Positions 44,222 to 52,936 of a DNA stretch of 64,000 nucleotides are shown in pieces (within the stretch, counting starts at the first letter, position 1; each line of letters begins with the position of its first letter). The notes under the pieces were generated by a model. The model searched no databases. It was not told the DNA's origin and saw only the letters and a program-made list of their open reading frames with translations. Where the stretch lies: positions 496,001 to 560,000 of the forward strand of contig NZ_QUDV01000001.1 of NCBI RefSeq assembly GCF_003477705.1, read 5' to 3'. The translations under genes were made by a program, and so were the position numbers. The stretch comes from Dorea sp. AF36-15AT (GTDB taxonomy: Bacteria; Bacillota; Clostridia; Lachnospirales; Lachnospiraceae).

Positions 44222-46195
44222 ATGTTTTATAAAGTTGAATATCAAAAAAGAGCGCATCAGGAAGTGGAGAAGATCTTCCGGGTGCTATTTCCGGAACAGG
44301 GACTGGCAGTCCGGGAAGAGCAGATCCGTCTATGCCATGAAATGCTGGATACTCTGCTGGGAGAACAGATTGCCTTGTGTGATGCAGGGGTAGGAATTGG
44401 GAAGACCTATGCCTATCTGGTAGCCTGCGTATTATTGCGGAAGTATTCCATGCTGACAGGGAGAGGGAATCCATTGGAACAGCGCCCGGTGGTGGTGTCC
44501 ACCTCCAGCATTGCATTGCAGAAAGCTATATTGACGGAATATATTCCCTTTTTGTCCAGGGTGCTGCTGGAGCAAGGAATCATTCAGTCCCCGCTTCGGG
44601 CAGTGGTGCGAAAAGGGAAAGAACATTTTGTCTGCGACAACAGGCTGGAACAGCGAATCGAAGCAATCCGCCATAAACAGAAGAATGCTGCCCAAAAAGA
44701 AGCACTGCTGTCATTGCGAAAACAGTATGATATGGATAGCGTAAAGAATCTAAGCGGATTTGACAGAAGGCTGGTCTGTGTGCCGAAATTCTGTCCAAGA
44801 GAATGTCCGGGCAGGCAGATGTGCCGCTATCAGAGATATCTGGAAGAATCCAGGAAACAGGATGTGTTCATTCAAATCTGTAATCATAATTATTTACTGG
44901 CAGATGCATATCACAGAGCAGAAGGATACAAGCCTTTATTGTCTGATTATCGGACGTTGATTGTAGATGAAGCCCATAAGCTACCGGAAGCGGCAAGGCA
45001 GATGTTTGGAAAAAACCTGTGTATGGATGATATCCGAGAAATAGCATATTATCTGGAACGGGAGCATCAGAAAGAAGAGGCAAGAATCCTGCGGACAGTG
45101 ATGTGTGACGCATTGCATGTGGTTGGTGCAGAACACCGAATTGGGAAAGGAATCCGGGAAACGTTCCGTCATACAACAAATAGTGTGGTTTCTCTGTGGG
45201 AAGGCGTAGAGATGCTGGAATTTCTTTTAGAAAAGCTGGGGCGAAGTGTTCCAAAGTGGATATGGAATCGGCTGGAAGAAGCAAAGGATGTGCTGGAGTG
45301 TTTTTGCAGCAGCGATGGGAATTATGTCCGCTATCTGCGTCTGGATACAGAACAGCTTCCCATTTTGTGTGCAGCCAGCCGGGAAATCCCAGAATTACTT
45401 CGGAAGATGTTATGGAATCGGGAAGAAGGTGTGTCTGCCATCTTAACCAGCGGAACGCTAAAGGCAGGCGCAGGCTTTTTGCGCACCCGGCAGATCACCG
45501 GGCTGGAAGGAAGGGCAGGAGTGCAAGAATATGTGGCAGAATCCCCGTTTTCTTATGAAAAAAATTGTCTGCTATACCTGCCAAAGACGCTGGAACATTG
45601 CAGGAGAGGAAGCAGAGAAGAGGCGGTGATGGTGGCAAACCATATCCATTCCCTAATCTGTTCCACTTATGGGCATACGCTGGTACTGTTTACTTCTTAT
45701 ACACTGATGGGAAGTGTGTACCAGCTTTTAAGAGACAGCTTGCCGTTCCCCATGGTGGAAGTATGGAGACACTCCCAGGAAGAAATCCTGCGCTTTAAGA
45801 CCATGGAGAATGGGGTACTGTTTGCAGCAGGCTCTTGTTGGGAAGGAGTAGATTTTCCGGGAGATATGGTGTCTTCCCTTATCATTGTGAAACTGCCCTT
45901 TGCAGTGCCGGATCCCATCAGTGAAGCAGAGAAGGAAACCTATGATTCCCTGGAAACCTATATTCAGTCCATCATTGTGCCGGATATGCAGAAGAAACTG
46001 CGCCAGGGATTTGGGAGAGCCATTCGTACAGAAACTGATACTTGTGTGGTGTCTATTTTAGATATTCGGGCGGTAAAAGGCGGCAAGTATCACGAAGATG
46101 TGATGTGTGCGCTTCCGTCCTGCCGGATAGCAGAAGAGTTGAAAGAGGTACAGGATTTCATCCGCAGCCGGAAAGGTGTGGAGTATTATTTGTAA
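44222..46195 (+). CDS. DinG/XPD-type iron-sulphur DNA helicase
   Basis: 657 residues: Walker A DAGVGIGKTYAYL (about 54-66), a four-cysteine iron-sulphur cluster CVPKFCPRECPGRQMC (about 185-200), DEAH-type VDEAHKLPEAARQ (about 247), LTSGTLK near 420, and motif VI QGFGRAIRTETD near 608. 5'-3' helicase family acting on displaced or damaged DNA. On a conjugative element it could process transfer intermediates or help replication; that is inference. ATG 44222. Confidence 0.85.
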   Translation: MFYKVEYQKRAHQEVEKIFRVLFPEQGLAVREEQIRLCHEMLDTLLGEQIALCDAGVGIGKTYAYLVACVLLRKYSMLTGRGNPLEQRPVVVSTSSIALQKAILTEYIPFLSRVLLEQGIIQSPLRAVVRKGKEHFVCDNRLEQRIEAIRHKQKNAAQKEALLSLRKQYDMDSVKNLSGFDRRLVCVPKFCPRECPGRQMCRYQRYLEESRKQDVFIQICNHNYLLADAYHRAEGYKPLLSDYRTLIVDEAHKLPEAARQMFGKNLCMDDIREIAYYLEREHQKEEARILRTVMCDALHVVGAEHRIGKGIRETFRHTTNSVVSLWEGVEMLEFLLEKLGRSVPKWIWNRLEEAKDVLECFCSSDGNYVRYLRLDTEQLPILCAASREIPELLRKMLWNREEGVSAILTSGTLKAGAGFLRTRQITGLEGRAGVQEYVAESPFSYEKNCLLYLPKTLEHCRRGSREEAVMVANHIHSLICSTYGHTLVLFTSYTLMGSVYQLLRDSLPFPMVEVWRHSQEEILRFKTMENGVLFAAGSCWEGVDFPGDMVSSLIIVKLPFAVPDPISEAEKETYDSLETYIQSIIVPDMQKKLRQGFGRAIRTETDTCVVSILDIRAVKGGKYHEDVMCALPSCRIAEELKEVQDFIRSRKGVEYYL

Positions 46196-46373
46196 TAGGC
46201 AAAATTCTCTTTCCAGCCTTGTTGCTTGTGCTTATTTTCCAGACGCTTTTAGGGGAAAAGTTTAGTACAGTTTTTGGGGCGGTTTTGGAGAGATTGTTGG
46301 TATTGATGAATAGCTATTTGAACATGAAGTGGGTATAATGTGTATAGCGTTATAGGAAAGGACGGTGAGCAAA

Positions 46374-47489
46374 ATGGCACGATATGCAGTGGAACATATC
46401 TGGGAAGGAAAACAGGAATATTTTTTAATCCGGGATCATCAGAACTGGCAGATGGTGCTGCTCCCGTCCAAGTATCTGACGCATTTGATCCGAGCAAACC
46501 GTTCCCCGAATACCGTTGGCCGCAGGGCAAAATCCATCCGGTTCTATCTGGAATATCTGGATGAGAAAGAGATGGAACTGTCCCAGGTGGCGGAACTGGA
46601 ATTCCAGGAACAGTATGAACATTATGTGGGATTTCTCCACTGGCTGAAAGCCGGAAACCATTTGCATGAAAAGAAAGAGAAACTGCCAAGCAATAAAACC
46701 TGCAATGCGTACTTAAAAGACGTGTTCAGGTTTTTCTGTTTTTTAGAGCTGGAAGCAGATATGGAAAGGCTGAAAGTGCTATATTATGACAGCTTTACCA
46801 CCCATGATTCCATCGGTGTAAAACGGAAGCTGCGGTTCCGGTCATTCAATGGCTATCTGAAAGAGGAAGAACGAAATGTCCGTCCGGCAGAGCATCAGGA
46901 GATTTTGGAACTTTTAAAGCAGTGTACCAACTGCAGGGACCAGCTTCTGATTATGCTGCTGGCAGAGACCGGATACCGGATCGGCGAGATTTTAGGTGTA
47001 AATTATACCAGAGATATTGATTATGAAAGACATACCATCCGGGTATTCTTCCGGGATGACAATGAGAACAAGGCAAGGGCGAAGAATGCGGCGTACCGAA
47101 GATCCAAAGTCAGTGATGCCACCTTCCAGTTTTTACTGTTTTATCTGTCCAAGTACCGGGAATTTCTGCAACACCAGCCGATGCTGTTTGTAAACATCGA
47201 AGGAGAGACGAAAGGAAAGGCACTGCAGGTGGATGCAGTTTACCGGATGCTGGAGCGGATGGAGAAAAAGACAGGCATCCATACGACGCCCCATATGTTA
47301 CGGAGATACTTCGGAAATATGAGGCGGGATGCCGGATGGCCACTGGAAATGATCAGTGAGGCATATGGACATAAGCATATCGACACAACCATCAAATATC
47401 TGAACATTGTAGATGACCAGCTTATGGAAGCCAGCGACCAATATTATGCAAAACATTCTGCCCTTTATGATGTGGAGAAACTCCTGTAG
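46374..47489 (+). CDS. tyrosine recombinase 1 (TnpA/RitA-like)
   Basis: 371 residues. SAM-like core-binding N-terminal domain (PNTVGRRAKSIRFYLEYL), catalytic domain with R in ETGYRIGEILG, H-x-x-R in PHMLRRYFG and nucleophile Y in GHKHIDTTIKYLNI. ATG 46374 preferred over GTG 46365 because the GGAAAGGA site is too close to the latter. TATAAT lies at 46334. First of three adjacent recombinases; length matches TnpA of Tn554. Confidence 0.88.
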   Translation: MARYAVEHIWEGKQEYFLIRDHQNWQMVLLPSKYLTHLIRANRSPNTVGRRAKSIRFYLEYLDEKEMELSQVAELEFQEQYEHYVGFLHWLKAGNHLHEKKEKLPSNKTCNAYLKDVFRFFCFLELEADMERLKVLYYDSFTTHDSIGVKRKLRFRSFNGYLKEEERNVRPAEHQEILELLKQCTNCRDQLLIMLLAETGYRIGEILGVNYTRDIDYERHTIRVFFRDDNENKARAKNAAYRRSKVSDATFQFLLFYLSKYREFLQHQPMLFVNIEGETKGKALQVDAVYRMLERMEKKTGIHTTPHMLRRYFGNMRRDAGWPLEMISEAYGHKHIDTTIKYLNIVDDQLMEASDQYYAKHSALYDVEKLL

Positions 47490-47501
47490 GAGGTGAAGAA
47501 C

Positions 47502-49247
47502 ATGCCCGCTTATCAATTACATATTTATGAACAGCAGGAAGAGCGGGAAGCACTGGAACAAAAAATCTGTGAACAGGTGGATGCCTGCACAGAGATAAAT
47601 GGGAAAATACGAAACAGGGTAAAGAAATTCCTGATAGAAGAGGGGATTACCGACATTTCGGAAATGGACGTAGCCCTAAGGCTCCGATACGAAGAATATC
47701 TGGAAAAGAACGAAACCGTCCATGCACCGATTACCTGCCTGCGGGGATTTGACAGAATTTTCCTTCATCAGATGAAAGAAGAGATGCAGACACTGGCAGG
47801 GCGAAGAAACTATACTACCGAGTATCGTGATCAATGGATGTGCCTCACCTATTATCCGGAGATTGAGATAGCAGAATCTTTTCTGACCAGCAAAGATGGA
47901 AAGGAACTGCTATGGGATTTTACACTGGAGTGTCCCCCAAATTTGAAGATGCAGATTTTTACAGTGCTGAAAGAGGTGATCCATACCTACAAAGGCCGTT
48001 ACAGAAAAGAGAAACTGCTGGCACTGCAAAGGCTCTATCAATTTTGTGCGAAGCAACAAGTAGCTGATATTGAGATAATGACACTGGCCAAAGAACAGCA
48101 ATTTGAGCAGGAACTCTCAGAACATTTTAGAGGGGAAAAGAAAAGTGCTGTGTTTGGTATCCTGCGGATGAGCAGAAAAATCCTATTTTTACAGGCACCG
48201 GAAATTCATTGGAATGCGAATGTGTGGTTTTTGGAACGTTTCCATTTTTCCAGAGAACGAATGAATCCAAGCAAGCCCGTGGAATGGGTATCCTTTAAAG
48301 AGGTGAACAACCTGGAAAATCAAAAGATTTTGCAAAAATATCTGCGGTACCTGTTTGGAATCACAGATTTATCTATCAGTACCATCCGAATCAAGCTGCT
48401 GGAACTTCGTACATTCCTGGTACATTTCAATGGAGAAGAAAAGCCAATCTATGAAGTGGAAGCAGAGAAGATTCAGAGATATCTGGAATCCGTTCAGAGA
48501 CAGGATACCCGTGAAAAGACAGCAAATGGAAGAATCTTTATGATTTTGCAGTTTTACAACTTTCTTGTAGTAAAAGGATATCTGAAGAAGATTCCCTTCC
48601 GGCATGAGTATTATTTGCAGAAAGAAGTGCATGGCCACAATGACCGCAGCGTACCAGAAAGAGTATATGTGGAAATTTTATCTAAGCTGGCAGAGTTTCC
48701 GGAACATCTGCGGTTGATGTTCCTGCACTTATGGTGTACGGGAATTCGGGGAAGCGAAGTGTGTACCCTGACAGGTGGTGATTATGAAGAGAAGAATGGT
48801 GATTACTGGCTGAAAGTATATCAGGTGAAAATGAAAACGTATAAGCGGATTCCCATTCCGGAAGCATTGTACAAGCTGGTACAGGTGTACAAAAAGAAAT
48901 ATCAGATTGGACCGGAAGAATATCTGTTTAAAAGCAAAAAAGGTGGAGCATTCCAGTATGCTACATTACGGTATCAAATGTTGAAATACTGTGAGAAAAA
49001 TAAGATTGCAGACGGGGAGTACATTTTCAGATCTCATGATTACCGACATAACCTGGCTACGCTTTATTATGATAACGGTATTTCCCTCCAGGCGGTACGG
49101 GATTACCTGGGGCATGAATACGAAGAAATGACCAGACAGTACGTGGACTATATGCCGAAGAAACTGGAAAAAGCCAGTGAAGCATATTTTCAGGAAGAAA
49201 CCCACAGCTTTGCGGCGGAACTGATGAAAGGAGAGTTCCATGGATAA
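47502..49247 (+). CDS. tyrosine recombinase 2 (TnpB/RitB-like)
   Basis: 581 residues: long N-terminal region (1-380) and a C-terminal catalytic domain with R in CTGIRGSEVCTL, HxxR in SHDYRHNLATLYY and Y in GHEYEEMTRQYVDYM. AGGAGGTG precedes ATG 47502. Overlaps the next gene by 8 bases. Confidence 0.88.
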   Translation: MPAYQLHIYEQQEEREALEQKICEQVDACTEINGKIRNRVKKFLIEEGITDISEMDVALRLRYEEYLEKNETVHAPITCLRGFDRIFLHQMKEEMQTLAGRRNYTTEYRDQWMCLTYYPEIEIAESFLTSKDGKELLWDFTLECPPNLKMQIFTVLKEVIHTYKGRYRKEKLLALQRLYQFCAKQQVADIEIMTLAKEQQFEQELSEHFRGEKKSAVFGILRMSRKILFLQAPEIHWNANVWFLERFHFSRERMNPSKPVEWVSFKEVNNLENQKILQKYLRYLFGITDLSISTIRIKLLELRTFLVHFNGEEKPIYEVEAEKIQRYLESVQRQDTREKTANGRIFMILQFYNFLVVKGYLKKIPFRHEYYLQKEVHGHNDRSVPERVYVEILSKLAEFPEHLRLMFLHLWCTGIRGSEVCTLTGGDYEEKNGDYWLKVYQVKMKTYKRIPIPEALYKLVQVYKKKYQIGPEEYLFKSKKGGAFQYATLRYQMLKYCEKNKIADGEYIFRSHDYRHNLATLYYDNGISLQAVRDYLGHEYEEMTRQYVDYMPKKLEKASEAYFQEETHSFAAELMKGEFHG

Positions 49248-50736
49248 AAAATTATATCTAATCGATTTGGACTGCTATGCGAGAGCAGAGGAGAAACAGA
49301 AAAAGAATGTAAAGGAATCCCATTGCTTTGATTTCGGATTGCTTCCAACAAAGGGGCTTCAAAAAGAATTCCGTTCCTTTATTGAGGACCGAAGCCGACA
49401 ATGTGCATTGGCAACGATGATACAGGAACGAGTGATCTATCAGAGATTTTGTAGAATGGTAAAGGATAAGCACATCCGGGTAGAGAGCCTGCAGGAACTG
49501 GAGTGGGAACAATGGCTGCTAAAAATCCGAAGCTGGCTTCTGGAACATGGGCAGAAACTGACCATGCAGGGAACTAGCGTATATGGGAAAGAAAAGACAG
49601 TGCCATCGAGACTCATTACTTATGTGCGGAAGGCATATCGATTTACAGAAGCCAAAGAGGAACGGGATGAGATTGAGAAAGATATCTGGACATTAGAGAA
49701 TCTGGACATTGCCTATAAAAAGAATCCGATTAAAAATGTGCAAACTTTGAATTTTACAGCGATTATCCAGGATGACTTACGGGAAGAGACAAAAAAGGCA
49801 GTTTATGAACATTTACATCATGAAGCGATTGCAACGATTATCAAAGAACTGACCGCCATCCGGAGATTATCCAAATATCTGAAAGAAACATATCCCGATA
49901 TCCATTCGGCAGAAGAACTGAATCGGGAGTTGCTGGAAGAATATCTGACGTACCTTGCAACGGAAGCGGAGGGCGTGAATAATTACCGAATGGATTTGAC
50001 AAGACTCCGGGGACTGTTGGAAACCATTGGAAAATTATATGGGTATCCACATTTAGAAATTTTATTCCTGGCCAGCGACTTGCCCAGACAGGTGCAGCCG
50101 AAAATAAAATCTTATTCAGACAGTGAGCTGATTCGTTTTAATGCAGCGCTTGCGAAACTGGATGAACAGATGGAGCGGCTTATGGTCATCCACCAGATGT
50201 TAGGAACAAGGATATCTGATACCCTTACCCTGCAGACAGACTGCCTGTATCGGCAGGACGGACATCCTATGATCCAGATCCGGCAGATGAAAACAACTAC
50301 ATTTGTGAAGCCTATCAGTGCAGAACTGGAACTGCTGATTGAAAAAGCAATGGAATATACCAAGAAAAGGTATGGAGATACGGTTTACATTTTTGTGGAT
50401 GAGAAAAATAGCAAGAGACCTATGCAGTATAATACCGTTCAAAACAAAGTGATGGATCTGATCCAGAAAAAAGATTTGCGGGACGATCATGGAGAATTGT
50501 TTGGATTTGGAACGCATATGTTCCGCCATGTATATGGTATCCGCTTAACAGAACTGCATCTGGATGACTGGACCATCGCAAAACTACTGGGGCATACATC
50601 CGTAAAGAATGTGAAATTTTACCGGAAGATGAGCCTCCAGATCATCGCAGATGAAACAAGAGAAATCAGAGCAGAGATGAGCCGGATGATCCGGGCGAAT
50701 CTGGCCGGATGGGGGAAAGAATATGAGAAAATATGA
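49240..50736 (+). CDS. tyrosine recombinase 3 (RitC-like)
   Basis: 498 residues with an intact active site: R in MLGTRISDTLTL, HxxR in GTHMFRHVYGIRL and Y in GHTSVKNVKFYRKMS. Overlaps recombinase 2 at its start and the TnpC-like gene at its end (14 bases), so the four proteins are made together. Confidence 0.88.
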   Translation: MDKKLYLIDLDCYARAEEKQKKNVKESHCFDFGLLPTKGLQKEFRSFIEDRSRQCALATMIQERVIYQRFCRMVKDKHIRVESLQELEWEQWLLKIRSWLLEHGQKLTMQGTSVYGKEKTVPSRLITYVRKAYRFTEAKEERDEIEKDIWTLENLDIAYKKNPIKNVQTLNFTAIIQDDLREETKKAVYEHLHHEAIATIIKELTAIRRLSKYLKETYPDIHSAEELNRELLEEYLTYLATEAEGVNNYRMDLTRLRGLLETIGKLYGYPHLEILFLASDLPRQVQPKIKSYSDSELIRFNAALAKLDEQMERLMVIHQMLGTRISDTLTLQTDCLYRQDGHPMIQIRQMKTTTFVKPISAELELLIEKAMEYTKKRYGDTVYIFVDEKNSKRPMQYNTVQNKVMDLIQKKDLRDDHGELFGFGTHMFRHVYGIRLTELHLDDWTIAKLLGHTSVKNVKFYRKMSLQIIADETREIRAEMSRMIRANLAGWGKEYEKI

Positions 50737-51106
50737 CAAGATGCTGGAAGTAAACCATAAGCAGAGCGTGGAGAAAATCCAGCGGGCAAAACTGGCAATC
50801 CAGGAAATGATCGAAGAAGAGGATAAAGTGACCGTTCCCAAACTGATGCAAAAGACCGGACTGTCCAGAGGATTTTTCTATAAGAACCCGGAAGTGCGAA
50901 AGGCAGTAGATCGTGCCTTGCAGCTACAGGCTGGCATGGTAGATAAGAGAAGAAAGATTTTAGATATGGCAATGGACAACCGTATCCTGCAGCTGGAGCA
51001 ACAGGTAGCGAAACTGAAAAGAGAGAATGAAACATTACGAAAAGAAAGTGAAGCAATGCGGAAGGCATTGAATAAAAGAGACTTGAATCTGATTAAGAAT
51101 TTCTAA
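50723..51106 (+). CDS. TnpC-like accessory protein
   Basis: 127 residues: a helix-turn-helix-like segment (KVTVPKLMQKTGLSRGFFYKNPEVRKAVDRAL) followed by a C-terminal coiled coil (ILQLEQQVAKLKRENETLRKESEAMRKAL). Size, domains and position behind tyrosine recombinases match TnpC of Tn554, which sets the efficiency and orientation of insertion (family knowledge). Confidence 0.8.
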   Translation: MRKYDKMLEVNHKQSVEKIQRAKLAIQEMIEEEDKVTVPKLMQKTGLSRGFFYKNPEVRKAVDRALQLQAGMVDKRRKILDMAMDNRILQLEQQVAKLKRENETLRKESEAMRKALNKRDLNLIKNF

Positions 51107-51268
51107 TGAAGAAGAAAATAATCAGCGACTGGCAGGGGCGTGAAGAACGTGCCTGCTGGTGGTTGTGGGGATAAAAGGGTATTGTTGATGTTTAGATTGT
51201 GTGAGACAATAAAGCTGTTAATTATATTCAGCCATAATAGGTACTCACGATAAAGGAGAATGCAATAT

Positions 51269-52627
51269 ATGAAAAAATATGTTCAGGAAGCAACGGATGA
51301 AAATATTTGGACATCTATAAAAAACAATACTTTTGGAAGAAATAAAGATATAAAAGATTTTATAGATGGTTTAGAACTCATAGATGAGAGTGCTTGCATC
51401 AGTTTGGATGCGAAATGGGGAGATGGAAAGACATTTTTTGTCCGACAGATTGAAGAAGTGTTAAAATATGTGTTGGCAAATCAACGGGCAGATGAAGAAA
51501 ATCCGATTGAGAAACTTCCATCTTATGAATATTTGAAGGACAATGAAATGATGGCTAAAATAGATTTGAAGCATTCTTATTTGCCAATCTATTATAATGC
51601 ATGGATGTATGATAATCATAGCGATCCACTTATGTCCCTGTTGTTAGTCATGACAAAGACTTGCAGGGGAGTTTATGATACGAAAATAGATTCCGAAAAG
51701 ATAAGTAAAAAGCTAGTAGAGGCATTGGCAACATTGCCCATATCACTAGGGGAGTTTAAAGCAAATCCATTCACCGCAATTGAAAAGTTGCAAGGGAAAA
51801 GTATGGACATTTTATCGCTTGTACAAACAGAAGAAGAGATTCGGGAGAGAGTAAAAGGAATCTTCAATGACATTATCGTAGAAAGAGCGCAGAAACTGGT
51901 TATATTTATTGATGAATTGGATCGCTGCAGACCATCTTTTGCCATAGAAATGTTGGAGAGAATCAAACACTATTTTGATGATGAGCGTGTGATTTTCGTG
52001 GTGTCCCTTAATAAGGAGCAGTTAATACATACCATAACAAATTATTATGGAAGTGGGTTTGATGCAACCAGATATTTGAATAAGTTTTTTGATGTGAATA
52101 TAAATCTTCCAGCAATGGATAAATATCAAAAACAGACCTTAGAATTTTCTGAACAACAAACAGAAGGAAAATTTTGGTTGTATAAATTAGCTGAAGAGCT
52201 AAGTGATTATTATCATTTATCTTTAAGAGATAAACTAATTTACAAAAGTCGTATTGAAGCAGTACCAGCTACTACAGGAACATACACGAGTTTAGAATCA
52301 TATTTTGTATTGCTGTTCGTAGCAAGTATTATATTACTGGACATTATTGATATTCAAGAAAAGAAAAAATTTTTAGAAGGTAAAAGTGAGTTTGTTACAA
52401 ATGTGTTGCCAGAACTGAAAATTTACAAGAGATTTATTAATAGATTGATTGGAGATGGAAGCAGAACAGTTGAAGAGGAACAATTTAAAAGTAACTGCGA
52501 AGAAGTTGTGAAAGTATATAAATATGCATTTGAAACAGAATCAGATGAATATTATGAACGGTTCGAAATAGGACGCGAATTGAAACAAAAATGTATTGTT
52601 GCATGCAACGGAAATAGGTATCATTAA
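51269..52627 (+). CDS. KAP-family P-loop NTPase, candidate defence protein
   Basis: 452 residues from ATG 51269 (AAAGGAG 10 bases upstream; ATG 51260 is too close). Walker A AKWGDGKTFF (about 47), Walker B LVIFIDELDRCRPSFAIEMLERI (about 208-230) and VVSLNKEQL are the KAP pattern. One or two hydrophobic segments near 345-363 (VLLFVASIILLDII) suggest membrane contact. KAP NTPases are common in anti-phage and plasmid-exclusion genes. AT-rich, alone between the recombinases and the element end: a typical defence-cargo spot, but no activity can be read directly. Confidence 0.75.
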   Translation: MKKYVQEATDENIWTSIKNNTFGRNKDIKDFIDGLELIDESACISLDAKWGDGKTFFVRQIEEVLKYVLANQRADEENPIEKLPSYEYLKDNEMMAKIDLKHSYLPIYYNAWMYDNHSDPLMSLLLVMTKTCRGVYDTKIDSEKISKKLVEALATLPISLGEFKANPFTAIEKLQGKSMDILSLVQTEEEIRERVKGIFNDIIVERAQKLVIFIDELDRCRPSFAIEMLERIKHYFDDERVIFVVSLNKEQLIHTITNYYGSGFDATRYLNKFFDVNINLPAMDKYQKQTLEFSEQQTEGKFWLYKLAEELSDYYHLSLRDKLIYKSRIEAVPATTGTYTSLESYFVLLFVASIILLDIIDIQEKKKFLEGKSEFVTNVLPELKIYKRFINRLIGDGSRTVEEEQFKSNCEEVVKVYKYAFETESDEYYERFEIGRELKQKCIVACNGNRYH

Positions 52628-52631
52628 GAGT

Positions 52632-52681
52632 ATAAAAGCAAGTGGGAAATTCTAGAAAAAAAGACCTGCTTGCTTTTATCG
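52632..52681 (+). terminator. terminator after KAP gene
   Basis: ATAAAAGCAAG (52632-52642) pairs with CTTGCTTTTAT (52669-52679); long loop with A-run. It would act in both directions. Confidence 0.6.
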
Positions 52682-52691
52682 TAGAAGGAAA

Positions 52692-52763
52692 GTGTACACA
52701 GTACACAAGTGTGCATACAGTTAAAGCCCCTATTTTCAAGGCATAAAGGGATAGGGGTACAGT
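52692..52763. other. probable right end/attachment site of the mobile element
   Basis: Two inverted repeats stand just before the chromosomal gene fragment: GTGTAC-ACA-GTACAC (52692-52706) and CCCCTAT (52727-52733) with ATAGGGG (52751-52757), 17 bases apart. Immediately after, the sequence becomes an ABC ATPase from TDEPTGNLD on. The second pair has the shape of a tyrosine-recombinase core site. The exact junction lies between about 52745 and 52770. Confidence 0.5.
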
Positions 52764-52936
52764 TTACTGATGAGCCGACCGGGAATCTGGATTACCGCAC
52801 CGGACAGGAAATTATGCGGATGCTCCGGGCATCCAGAGAAATGTATCTGCAGACGATTGTGATGGTGACGCACGACATGGAAAGTGCCAATTACGCAGAC
52901 CGTATCGTGATACTGGAGGATGGGAAGCTGCGATGA
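52764..52936 (+). pseudogene. ABC ATPase, C-terminal fragment left by element insertion
   Basis: Only the part from Walker B (TDEPTGNLDYRTG) through the H-loop (MVTHD) to the end VILEDGKLR remains, about 57 codons; Walker A and the signature are missing. The frame runs upstream to 52709 into element sequence, without ATPase similarity. The 5' part should lie on the far side of the element. ATGA-type overlap with the permease shows it was the partner ATPase. Confidence 0.8.

Noticed and set aside
44222..46195. DinG-like helicase as part of a defence system
   Set aside because: No nuclease or other partner gene next to it, and DinG-type helicases are frequent on conjugative elements; recorded only as a helicase.
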